This document shows positions 9,549 through 18,157 of a DNA stretch of 33,181 nt, in pieces. Source of the stretch: Candidatus Colicola coprequi (GTDB lineage Bacteria; Bacteroidota; Bacteroidia; Bacteroidales; Paludibacteraceae); contig JAGHSR010000123.1 of NCBI GenBank assembly GCA_018065765.1, positions 1 through 33,181 of the forward strand, written 5' to 3'. Positions within the stretch are counted from its first letter, which is position 1; each line of letters starts with the position of its first letter. Made by a program: the position numbers and the translations under genes. A model generated the notes under the pieces. That model ran no database searches and was not told the origin of the DNA. It was given only the letters and a program-made list of their open reading frames with translations.

Positions 9549-9854
9549 ATGATTAAACATGTTGTATTTTTTCGCCTTCTTGATGAAGCAGAAGGTCACA
9601 CCAAAATCGAGAATGCAACTATCATTCGTGAAGGTTTGCTTTCGTTGAAAGACAAAATCAGTGTCCTACGGTCAGAGCAAGTGGGTATCAATATACCTAA
9701 CGCCACTAAGACAGATTATGACATTTGTTTAGAGTGCACCTTTGATCGTTGGGAAGATGTAGATACCTATCAAAACCACCCTGAGCATCTCAAAGTGGCT
9801 GCCTATATAGGTAAATGCAGATCAGCTCGTGCCGCTGTAGATTACGAGTTTTAA
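9549..9854 (+). CDS. Dabb family (stress-responsive alpha/beta barrel) protein
   Basis: 101 aa; MIKHVVFFRL...YDICLECTFDRWEDVDTYQNHPEHLKVAAYI is typical of Dabb. Confidence 0.9.
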   Translation: MIKHVVFFRLLDEAEGHTKIENATIIREGLLSLKDKISVLRSEQVGINIPNATKTDYDICLECTFDRWEDVDTYQNHPEHLKVAAYIGKCRSARAAVDYEF

Positions 9855-9858
9855 GATG

Positions 9859-11034
9859 CTATAATTTTTTGAGGAGCTGAATATGCTCATTCGGCACCCA
9901 CATAATACTCCATGAGAGTACGGTGCCATCATAGCCAAAGTCCCTAACTGCGCGAAGAGATTCCAAGATATACTCATCGGTAGTTGGAGCTATGTCTTCG
10001 TTGTACACGATTTCGATACCAGGATATTTGGCACAAGGTAAATCTCCGAAAGCTTCAAGTTGCCCCTTAAGGAAATTAACATCCCAATGGAAGTCGGGAT
10101 AGCCGGTGGCATTGGGAAGGTTCTGGCGAAGCAAATCGTATTCATAACTGATGCCTGCAGGGGCGTAGGTGCAACGATAGAGCATAGGTTTGATGAAATC
10201 GCAAATTTGTGCGAGGCGTTCGTAATCTTGTCCTACAAATTGTGCCAGTAAGGGAGCGTATAAATCCAGTCCGACAATCATGTTTCTATCGTGGAAATAA
10301 TTGGATATTTTCTTGATTTCATCGGCAATAATACACCCCTTAGCTTCCAGGAAATCGGCAGCCAATTTATCCTCGAAAATGAAGCCTGATTTGGGAGTAT
10401 AATTGGTCACATTGAAGAAATGGTCTCCTTTTTGTTCGTATCTTAGTTTAACGGAGTCTAAATCAACGCCCAAAGCATTATAACGTGCTTTACATTGTTC
10501 GCAACCGCAGCTTAATACGCCACTCACGCCACCAACGAAAGATTGGGTGCGGATGCGGTCCAAGAATACGCCATCGAATGGGATGTCGCTAAAGTACTGC
10601 TCGTAAACAGAGATGAGATCGAGATAGTTGATGGTGTCCGTAGGACAGGTAAAGCAGAATCCCCCTTTGCCGTACAGAGCAGGAGTATTCCCCCACAAGT
10701 CAACGGCTTTGCGAGCGGAGGTAATTTCCTCTGTTTCTGCAAAGATGGGCAGATAAAGAATCATCTGAATGCCTTTGCTACGCAGGTATTCTCCCACTCG
10801 TCGGTATGTGTTCTGGTCTAAACTCCAGCCGATTAGCACTTTCTCAAGAGGGATTATTTTGGTAACTTCTTCCAATCTGGCGATTACCTCATCGGCAGAA
10901 TAGTATTGTTGAGAAAAAGTACCCATGGAGACCTGCACAATATATTTGGGTTGCGGGTTGGTTGTTTGAGAACATGAGGACAGACCGATAGCCAAGATCA
11001 GAAAAAGACATAAAAAGAGAGTTGATTTTCGCAT
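9859..11034 (-). CDS. TIM-barrel glycoside-hydrolase-like lipoprotein
   Basis: Start reassigned from 11085 to MRKSTLFLCLFLILAIGLSSCSQ (ATG at 11032-11034) with lipobox GLSSC. Barrel-like motifs FDGVFLDRIR, NMIVGLDLY, FIKPMLYR, YDGTVLSWSI. Confidence 0.72.
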   Translation of the reverse strand: MRKSTLFLCLFLILAIGLSSCSQTTNPQPKYIVQVSMGTFSQQYYSADEVIARLEEVTKIIPLEKVLIGWSLDQNTYRRVGEYLRSKGIQMILYLPIFAETEEITSARKAVDLWGNTPALYGKGGFCFTCPTDTINYLDLISVYEQYFSDIPFDGVFLDRIRTQSFVGGVSGVLSCGCEQCKARYNALGVDLDSVKLRYEQKGDHFFNVTNYTPKSGFIFEDKLAADFLEAKGCIIADEIKKISNYFHDRNMIVGLDLYAPLLAQFVGQDYERLAQICDFIKPMLYRCTYAPAGISYEYDLLRQNLPNATGYPDFHWDVNFLKGQLEAFGDLPCAKYPGIEIVYNEDIAPTTDEYILESLRAVRDFGYDGTVLSWSIMWVPNEHIQLLKKL

Positions 11035-11054
11035 AAAAGAAGTGTTTGTTGTCG

Positions 11055-11091
11055 CAAAGGTATAACAAAATATCAGAATATACAAGACAAA
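11055..11091 (-). promoter_or_regulatory. Candidate promoter for the glycosidase-like lipoprotein
   Basis: Minus strand -7 TACCTTTG (CAAAGGTA 11055-11062). The -33 is CTTG at 20-bp spacing (11083-11086) or TTTG at 25-bp spacing (11088-11091). Confidence 0.6.
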
Positions 11092-11102
11092 AACAACAAA
11101 AA

Positions 11103-11134
11103 TTTGTGTATATCATTTTTATGCAGTAACTTTG
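11103..11134 (+). promoter_or_regulatory. Promoter for ileS
   Basis: -33 TTTG 11103-11106, 20-bp spacer, -7 TAACTTTG 11127-11134, about 90 nt upstream of the likely ileS ATG at 11225. Confidence 0.8.
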
Positions 11135-11224
11135 CAAATTGTTTCATGCGGGCGCGCACATACTTTTTTCGCGTTCGCGCACGAGAGCATAAAATATAAT
11201 GTGTTTTGTAGAACCAAATACGAT

Positions 11225-14200
11225 ATGAAATTTAACGAGTACAAACAACTGAATCTTCCAGAACTTAGTCGTGAAGTGTTGGCTGAGTGGGAAAAGGAAG
11301 ACCTTTTCCGTCAAAGTGTAGAAACCCGCAAGGGACATAAACCATTTTTGTTTTTCGAAGGTCCTCCATCGGCCAACGGAATGCCGGGTATTCACCATGT
11401 ACTTGCACGAACCATCAAGGATACTTTCTGCCGGTTTAAGACTATGCAGGGGTATGAAGTTCGTCGTAAGGCCGGATGGGATACCCATGGTCTGCCGGTT
11501 GAACTTGGTGTGGAAAAGATGTTGGGTATAACCAAAGAGGATATAGGTAAGAAGATATCGGTTGACGACTACAATGCTGCTTGTCGTAAGGAAGTGATGA
11601 AATACACAGCAGAGTGGACCAAGTTGACCAAGCAAATGGGGTATTGGGTGGATTTGAACAATCCATATATCACGTACGACAACAAGTATATTGAAACGTT
11701 GTGGTATCTGCTGAAGGAGTTATATAAAAAGGGGTATTTATATAAGGGTTATACCATTCAGCCTTATTCTCCGGCTGCCGGTACAGGCTTGAGTTCGCAT
11801 GAGTTGAACCAACCCGGATGTTATCGTGATGTGAAGGATTTGACATGCACGGTACGTTTTCATGTCAAGAATTCCAATCAATATATCATTGCATGGACGA
11901 CTACACCATGGACATTGCCAAGCAATACTGCTTTGTGTGTAGGACCAAAGATTGATTATGTGGAGGTGAAGAGTGGTGATAGTACAGTTATAGTGGCAGA
12001 GGCTCGATTGGATGCATACAAGAAAGAATTGTGTGGTGTTGATGCAGATGGGAATGTGTTGCCGGCTGAGATTGTAACTCGATACAAAGGCGTAGATTTA
12101 GTTGGTATGGAATATGACCAATTATTCCCATGGGTCAATCCGGGGGAAGGCGCTTTCCGTGTGATTCTCGGTGACTACGTAACCACGGAAGATGGTACGG
12201 GTATCGTTCATATAGCTCCTACTTTTGGTGCGGATGATAAAAAAGTAGCAGATGCTGCCGGTGTTCCCGGGTTGTATATGCAGACCAAAGAACAGGGTCC
12301 TCGTCCTATGGTGGACTTTACGGGTAAATATTGGCTGCCGGAAGAGTTGGATGAGGAATGGTACAAGGCAAATGTTAATGATGAATTATATCGTCGTTAT
12401 GCCGGCCGTTACGTGAAAAATGCGTATGATCCCAAGTACACTGTTGATGGTCGCTATGACGAAGCCGCAGCTGCAAAAGACGAAACGCTCGATTTGCATC
12501 TATGCCTTGAAATGAAGCAAGATGGTCGTATGTTCCGTACTGAAAAACATGTGCACACCTATCCGCATTGTTGGCGTACGGATAAACCTGTGCTGTATTA
12601 TCCTTTGGATTCCTGGTTTATTCGCTCCACGATGGCGCGTGACGAGATGATTAAACTGAATAACACTATCCATTGGCAACCGGAATCAACGGGAACAGGT
12701 CGTTTTGGTAAGTGGCTGGAGAATCTAAATGACTGGAATCTGAGTCGTAGTCGTTATTGGGGAACGCCTCTTCCTATTTGGAGAACAGAAGATGGCAAGG
12801 AGGAATTGTGCATAGGAAGTATTAAAGAGTTGTTTGAGGAGATTGACAAGTCGATTAAGGCCGGCTATATGACTGCCAATCCGTGGCCTAAGCATGTGGT
12901 TGGTGATTACAGCAAGGAGAACTATGATCCGAGCGTGATAGATCTTCATCGTCCGTATGTGGACAATATCATCCTCGTTTCTCCAACGGGTAAACCGATG
13001 AAACGAGAACTGGATTTGATAGATGTTTGGTTTGACTCGGGTGCTATGCCATACGCACAGAACCACTATCCATTTGAGAATCAGGATTTGCCACGTACTG
13101 CGGACTTTATTTCGGAAGGAGTGGATCAAACACGTGGGTGGTTCTTTACTCTTCATGCTATTCACACCATGGTAGAAGGAAAGGTGGCGTATAAAAATGT
13201 CATATCCAATGGTTTGGTTTTGGATAAGAATGGAGCCAAGATGTCCAAACGTTTGGGCAATGCCATCAATCCATTTGATGCAATGGATAAATATGGAGCA
13301 GATCCGGTTCGCTGGTATATGTTAACCAATTCATCTCCTTGGGAAAATCTAAAATTTGACCCCGAAGGTGTAGATGAGATTCGTCGTAAGTTCTTTGGAA
13401 CGCTCTACAACACATATGGTTTCTTTGCTCTTTACGCTAATGTGGATGGGTGGAAGCCTGATAACAACGTTACATCAACATATCATGAACATAACATGAC
13501 CGATGGTGTTACGGAGATAGATCGATGGATATTGAGCAAATTGAATTCTCTTGTCAAAGAGGTGACAGAAGACTATGAAACGTATGAACCAACCAAAGCA
13601 GGTCGTGCTATATCCGATTTTGTACAAGATGATTTGAGTAACTGGTATGTGCGCCTTAATCGCAAACGTTTCTGGGGAGGAAAGATGGACGCTGATAAGC
13701 AAGCGGCATACGCAACATTGTACACCTGTCTAAAGACAATAGCTCAACTAATGGCACCTAATGCTCCATTCTTTGGAGATCGTTTGTATCGTGATTTGAC
13801 CGGTGAAACGGTACATTTAAGTGAGTGGCCTAAGGTGCATGATGAATTCATTGATTCGGATTTGGAGCGGTCAATGTCTTTGGCTCAGCAGGCTACATCC
13901 ATGATTCTGTCTCTCCGCAAGCGTGCTGAGAAAAATGTTCGTCAACCACTTCAAAAGGCTATTATTCCTGCGCAGGATGAAATAACTCTGAATGCATTGA
14001 TGCGCGTTAAAGACCTTATTCAAGCTGAAGTAAATGTGAAAGAATTGCAAATCGTGCGTGCAGAAGATAGCGAAATTCGTTTGACCAAACGAATCAAACC
14101 TAATTTTAAGGTATTGGGCAAAAAAGCAGGTGCACAAATGAAAGCATTGGCTGCAGCTATTACAAGTCTGACACAAGACGAAATAGCTCGTTTTGAAAAA

Positions 14201-14593
14201 GAAGGCAAATACTTACTATTGGATTTCCAACTGGAAGCAGAAGATGTGGAGATTGCTACAGAAGACATGCCCGGATGGCTTGTGCTAAACGAGGGACAAT
14301 TGACGATTGCGTTGGATATTGAATTGACCGATGCTCTCATAGAAGAAGGTGTAGCACGCGAATTAATCAACCGCATTCAAAATTTGAGGAAATCATCCGG
14401 ATTGGATATCACAGATCGTATAATTATTGAATTGGAGAAACGCAGCGAGATTAATGCTGCCATTGAGCATTTCGGAGAATATATCTCATCTCAAGTGCTG
14501 GCAACCTCTCTTGTGCTGACAGATGCCCTTGTCACAGAGCAACAACTGGAGATGGATGGTTATAAAGTGAAAATCAGTCTTAAAAAAGCGTAA
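11225..14593 (+). CDS. ileS: Isoleucyl-tRNA synthetase
   Basis: Start reassigned to MKFNEYKQLNLPELSREVLAEWEKEDLF. The tracked start at 11132 overlaps the -7 element. HIGH-like PGIHH, GAKMSKRLGN, FISEGVDQTRGWFFTLH. Confidence 0.95.
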   Translation: MKFNEYKQLNLPELSREVLAEWEKEDLFRQSVETRKGHKPFLFFEGPPSANGMPGIHHVLARTIKDTFCRFKTMQGYEVRRKAGWDTHGLPVELGVEKMLGITKEDIGKKISVDDYNAACRKEVMKYTAEWTKLTKQMGYWVDLNNPYITYDNKYIETLWYLLKELYKKGYLYKGYTIQPYSPAAGTGLSSHELNQPGCYRDVKDLTCTVRFHVKNSNQYIIAWTTTPWTLPSNTALCVGPKIDYVEVKSGDSTVIVAEARLDAYKKELCGVDADGNVLPAEIVTRYKGVDLVGMEYDQLFPWVNPGEGAFRVILGDYVTTEDGTGIVHIAPTFGADDKKVADAAGVPGLYMQTKEQGPRPMVDFTGKYWLPEELDEEWYKANVNDELYRRYAGRYVKNAYDPKYTVDGRYDEAAAAKDETLDLHLCLEMKQDGRMFRTEKHVHTYPHCWRTDKPVLYYPLDSWFIRSTMARDEMIKLNNTIHWQPESTGTGRFGKWLENLNDWNLSRSRYWGTPLPIWRTEDGKEELCIGSIKELFEEIDKSIKAGYMTANPWPKHVVGDYSKENYDPSVIDLHRPYVDNIILVSPTGKPMKRELDLIDVWFDSGAMPYAQNHYPFENQDLPRTADFISEGVDQTRGWFFTLHAIHTMVEGKVAYKNVISNGLVLDKNGAKMSKRLGNAINPFDAMDKYGADPVRWYMLTNSSPWENLKFDPEGVDEIRRKFFGTLYNTYGFFALYANVDGWKPDNNVTSTYHEHNMTDGVTEIDRWILSKLNSLVKEVTEDYETYEPTKAGRAISDFVQDDLSNWYVRLNRKRFWGGKMDADKQAAYATLYTCLKTIAQLMAPNAPFFGDRLYRDLTGETVHLSEWPKVHDEFIDSDLERSMSLAQQATSMILSLRKRAEKNVRQPLQKAIIPAQDEITLNALMRVKDLIQAEVNVKELQIVRAEDSEIRLTKRIKPNFKVLGKKAGAQMKALAAAITSLTQDEIARFEKEGKYLLLDFQLEAEDVEIATEDMPGWLVLNEGQLTIALDIELTDALIEEGVARELINRIQNLRKSSGLDITDRIIIELEKRSEINAAIEHFGEYISSQVLATSLVLTDALVTEQQLEMDGYKVKISLKKA

Positions 14594-14596
14594 AAA

Positions 14597-15055
14597 ATGA
14601 AGAAATTTTTATTTATTGCAGTTGCATCTCTAATGATAGGGGGATTCAACTCCTGTACTGGATTCGGAGATACAGAACAAGTGGGTTCTGAGGCTAAGTT
14701 ATTCGGTCGCTGGCAAAACAATCAGGCCCCGACAAACTATCGTGTTTATTACTCTACCAAAGTGACTGATGCAGAGTATTTAGAGCAAACCGGTCAACCG
14801 AAAACGGATGAGTACTATTGGGGCAAAGAATGGACTGAATCAGAAGGCGTGTATGAAAGTGATTTGGTAAAACACGGAGACGGTTGGTATATGTGGCGTA
14901 AAGTTACCACAGATTTGCTGGAGTTATACACTATGGACAATCACGGTTCGGTGATTGATAGAACTTATACACTGACAGTCCTGAATGATTCCGTGCTTAG
15001 TCTCAAGTCGGAGAGCGGGAAAACATATAATTACCATAAAATAGCAGGCGAATGA
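14597..15055 (+). CDS. Small lipoprotein, function unknown
   Basis: 152 aa; MKKFLFIAVASLMIGGFNSCTG lipobox; begins 3 bp after ileS and ends with a 4-bp ATGA overlap into the next gene. Confidence 0.75.
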   Translation: MKKFLFIAVASLMIGGFNSCTGFGDTEQVGSEAKLFGRWQNNQAPTNYRVYYSTKVTDAEYLEQTGQPKTDEYYWGKEWTESEGVYESDLVKHGDGWYMWRKVTTDLLELYTMDNHGSVIDRTYTLTVLNDSVLSLKSESGKTYNYHKIAGE

Positions 15056-18000
15056 AACGCGCTCTAAAAATATTAGGCATCACATTAGCGTCTATTATTG
15101 GTGTTGTGATAGTCGCGATAGCTTTGGCCTGCTACGTGATGTTTACCCCGAAACGTTTGACCCCAATAGTTAATCAAATTGCGGATTCATTGTTGACTTG
15201 TCAACACGAATTGGATGAGGTGAATCTGACTTTTTTCCGCACCTTCCCTGATTTTGGATTGTCCGTAAAGGGACTCTACATCATCAATCCCATGGAAGGT
15301 GCCCAATCGGACACGGTATTGGCTATTCCGGAGTTGGTAGTGGGAGTGGATCTGGCAAAGGCGATAGATGGGTGCATCGATATTAAAAAATTTCATTTAG
15401 AAGATGTTGAAGCCAATATCTATATCGATTCAGAAGGTAAATCCAACGTGGATATTCTCAACTTGAGTCAAGATACGGTGGAGGATAACGATACAACAGA
15501 GGGGGGATGGGTTTTGCGCGAGATAGAGTTGAATGAGAATAGATTTATCATTGAAGCCGACAAACTCACTTATCTCAACGTGAGAGATTCGATGGATGCC
15601 AATGTGCAGGATATGGGAATAGAAATTTGTTATGAAGAGCAACGTGAAGTGCTAACGCTTAATGTTAATGCAAATGATGTAGATTTCACCATGAAAGATG
15701 AGACATTGGTGGAGGATGTGAAATTGCACATTAGCCTTCCATTGGGTGTGCGGGAGAATGGACTTATTGTTGTTGACGATGGTCAGTTGGCTGTCAATGA
15801 GTTCCAAATCAACTTGGATGGTGGGGTTACATTCCCTTATTGCATGAGTACGTTGTACATGAATCCCGATTTGCATATCTCAACCAATGATTGGCAGGTG
15901 TCATCGTTGTTGGCTCTATTGCCGGAATCGTATCAGTCGTTAGTTCCCAAGGAGGTGATTGCAGATGGTAAGATACAACTGAATGCTGATGTAACGGGGG
16001 TCTTTTATCCGGGAGCAAGTGAAGAAGATGTGCAAGAAATGGGATTGGAAGAGGACAGTTGTGATTTCGACCCACGTCAAACGATTTTACCTATTGTGGA
16101 TGCACAAATACTCATCAAGGAAGGTAAGGGGAAATATACGGCATTGCCATATTATTTCGATGCTATAGATGCTGATATTGTAGTTCATGTGGACTTGGAG
16201 CAAATAGAAGCAACAACGGCTACTATCAATCGTTTGTATGCCAAAACGGGAAAGACAAATATCACTGTGACAGGCAATGCCACTGAGATATTCAAATCCG
16301 GCAAAGGATTTGCGTTAGACAATCCTTTCTGTGATTTAAAGGCAAACATGAGTGTATATTTACCAGATGCGGATTATTGGATACAAAATGACTCCTCCGA
16401 ATCGTGGGTAAAAGGGGTGCTGAATGGTCAGATTGGTGTTCAGACACATCTGAGTGATGTAACCCACTTCAACCTTAATAATATGAAAGTGAAAGGTGAT
16501 CTTGCTATACAAGACTTGGATTTGGTGTATTGCGACTCAACATTGGCACATGCCGACCAACTCACCATTCAATTGTCTGCCCCCAAAACAGGAATACGCG
16601 ACAAAGCCATTTTGTCTGCCAATTGTATCATTGACATAGATGAGGTGAATGCCCAATTATTGGCCTCAAATCTCAATGCGCATGTTGATGGTGGCAAGTT
16701 GAATGCAGCCATTGAAATAGATATTAAAGACACCACCCAACTGCCGACTCTAACAGCTGGTTTTGATTTTACGGAGTTGAATGCCACATTGGACACTATT
16801 ACTGCACATGCTATCAATCCGAAAGGACAACTCACCCTCACATCGTCTCGTAGGAACAAGTCCACACCACGAATGGTTGTGCATTTTTCGTCCGATGCGA
16901 TGGAAGCATCTATGGGGAAAGACTTAGCTGTAGATACCCGACAAATTTCCATAGATGCCACAGCCACATACAACAAGAATGGCGACAATGTATTACTCAA
17001 GTGGAATCCACGTATCCGATTTGATTTACAAAATGCCCATGCTGATATAGCGCAATTGGGTACGATGGTGTCAATACCTGAGATTAAATTCGCATATTCC
17101 AATCGAGACTTTGTCATAGATACCAGTCGTATTGTGATTGGTAAGTCTGATTTTTCGTTGGGCGGTGAAGTAAAAGGATTGGGTAAGTGGATGCGCAAGG
17201 AGAGTAATTTGACCGGAATCCTTCGATTTACATCGGAATACTCAGATGTCAATGAGTTGTTGGATATAGTTAGCCGTTTAGGGTCAGATACAACACAAAC
17301 AGCAACAAGCGAACAGATAACTGCGGCAGAAGACACCATCGAAAAAGATCCTTTCATGGTGCCGGAACGGGTTGATTTAACCTTGGTCACTCATATCAAA
17401 TCGGCTGACGTATTTAATGAGCATCTCAAGAATTTGGGTGGTAATGTTTACATAAAAGACGGAACCATCATTATCGAAGAAATGGGATTTATCTGCGAGG
17501 CTGCCAAATTGCAATTAACAGCCATGTATCGTACCCCCAGAAGAGATCACATTTATGTGGGACTGGACTATCATATGGTGGACATTGATTTGCAGCAATT
17601 GATAAGTATGATTCCACAATTGGATACACTGATGCCCATGTTAAGTGCTTTCCGTGGTGGAGCACAGTTTCACGTGGCAGCGGAAACTTATGTAAACTCT
17701 CAGTACCAACTTAAGCCCAGTACACTGCGCGGAGCATGCGCCATAGAAGGTAAAGATTTAGTCGTATTGGATGGGGAAACATTCAATAAAATCTCTAAAA
17801 TCTTGCTGTTTAGTCCCAAAACAGAAAACAAGATAGATACTCTTACCTGTCAAGTTTCACTCTATAAGGACGAAATCAAAATCTATCCATTCTGTTTGGG
17901 CATTGACAATTATATGGCAGCATTGGGAGGCAACCACTTCCTGGATATGTCCTTCGATTATCACGTATCACTCCTACGTCCTTTCTATCTCGGTGTGGAT

Positions 18001-18156
18001 ATCAACGGAACGTTTGATGATTTGAATGTCAAACCGGCTAAGTGCCGCTACGCACAAGATTTCCGTCCTCTTTTCCACAAAGATGTTGAAACCAAGGCGA
18101 TGGAGATACGTAATTTGGTTAATTCCAGTTTGAAAAAAAATGTAAAAATCAACTAA
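15052..18156 (+). CDS. AsmA-like envelope protein
   Basis: 1034 aa; N-terminal TM then FTPKRLTPIVNQIADSLLTCQHELDEVNLTFFRTFPDFGLSVKGLYIINP; repeated beta-rich AsmA-like sequence. Confidence 0.82.
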   Translation: MKRALKILGITLASIIGVVIVAIALACYVMFTPKRLTPIVNQIADSLLTCQHELDEVNLTFFRTFPDFGLSVKGLYIINPMEGAQSDTVLAIPELVVGVDLAKAIDGCIDIKKFHLEDVEANIYIDSEGKSNVDILNLSQDTVEDNDTTEGGWVLREIELNENRFIIEADKLTYLNVRDSMDANVQDMGIEICYEEQREVLTLNVNANDVDFTMKDETLVEDVKLHISLPLGVRENGLIVVDDGQLAVNEFQINLDGGVTFPYCMSTLYMNPDLHISTNDWQVSSLLALLPESYQSLVPKEVIADGKIQLNADVTGVFYPGASEEDVQEMGLEEDSCDFDPRQTILPIVDAQILIKEGKGKYTALPYYFDAIDADIVVHVDLEQIEATTATINRLYAKTGKTNITVTGNATEIFKSGKGFALDNPFCDLKANMSVYLPDADYWIQNDSSESWVKGVLNGQIGVQTHLSDVTHFNLNNMKVKGDLAIQDLDLVYCDSTLAHADQLTIQLSAPKTGIRDKAILSANCIIDIDEVNAQLLASNLNAHVDGGKLNAAIEIDIKDTTQLPTLTAGFDFTELNATLDTITAHAINPKGQLTLTSSRRNKSTPRMVVHFSSDAMEASMGKDLAVDTRQISIDATATYNKNGDNVLLKWNPRIRFDLQNAHADIAQLGTMVSIPEIKFAYSNRDFVIDTSRIVIGKSDFSLGGEVKGLGKWMRKESNLTGILRFTSEYSDVNELLDIVSRLGSDTTQTATSEQITAAEDTIEKDPFMVPERVDLTLVTHIKSADVFNEHLKNLGGNVYIKDGTIIIEEMGFICEAAKLQLTAMYRTPRRDHIYVGLDYHMVDIDLQQLISMIPQLDTLMPMLSAFRGGAQFHVAAETYVNSQYQLKPSTLRGACAIEGKDLVVLDGETFNKISKILLFSPKTENKIDTLTCQVSLYKDEIKIYPFCLGIDNYMAALGGNHFLDMSFDYHVSLLRPFYLGVDINGTFDDLNVKPAKCRYAQDFRPLFHKDVETKAMEIRNLVNSSLKKNVKIN

Positions 18157-18157
18157 T

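Noticed and set aside
11132-11224. N-terminal extension of IleS (MQIVSCGRAHTFFAFAHESIKYNVFCRTKYD)
   Set aside because: The extension begins inside the -7 promoter element, upstream of the expected TSS; MKFNEYKQL at 11225 is a normal IleS N-terminus.
16569-17390. 273-aa minus-strand ORF inside the AsmA-like gene
   Set aside because: Antisense to a long, well-supported CDS; low-complexity serine-rich translation with no domain.
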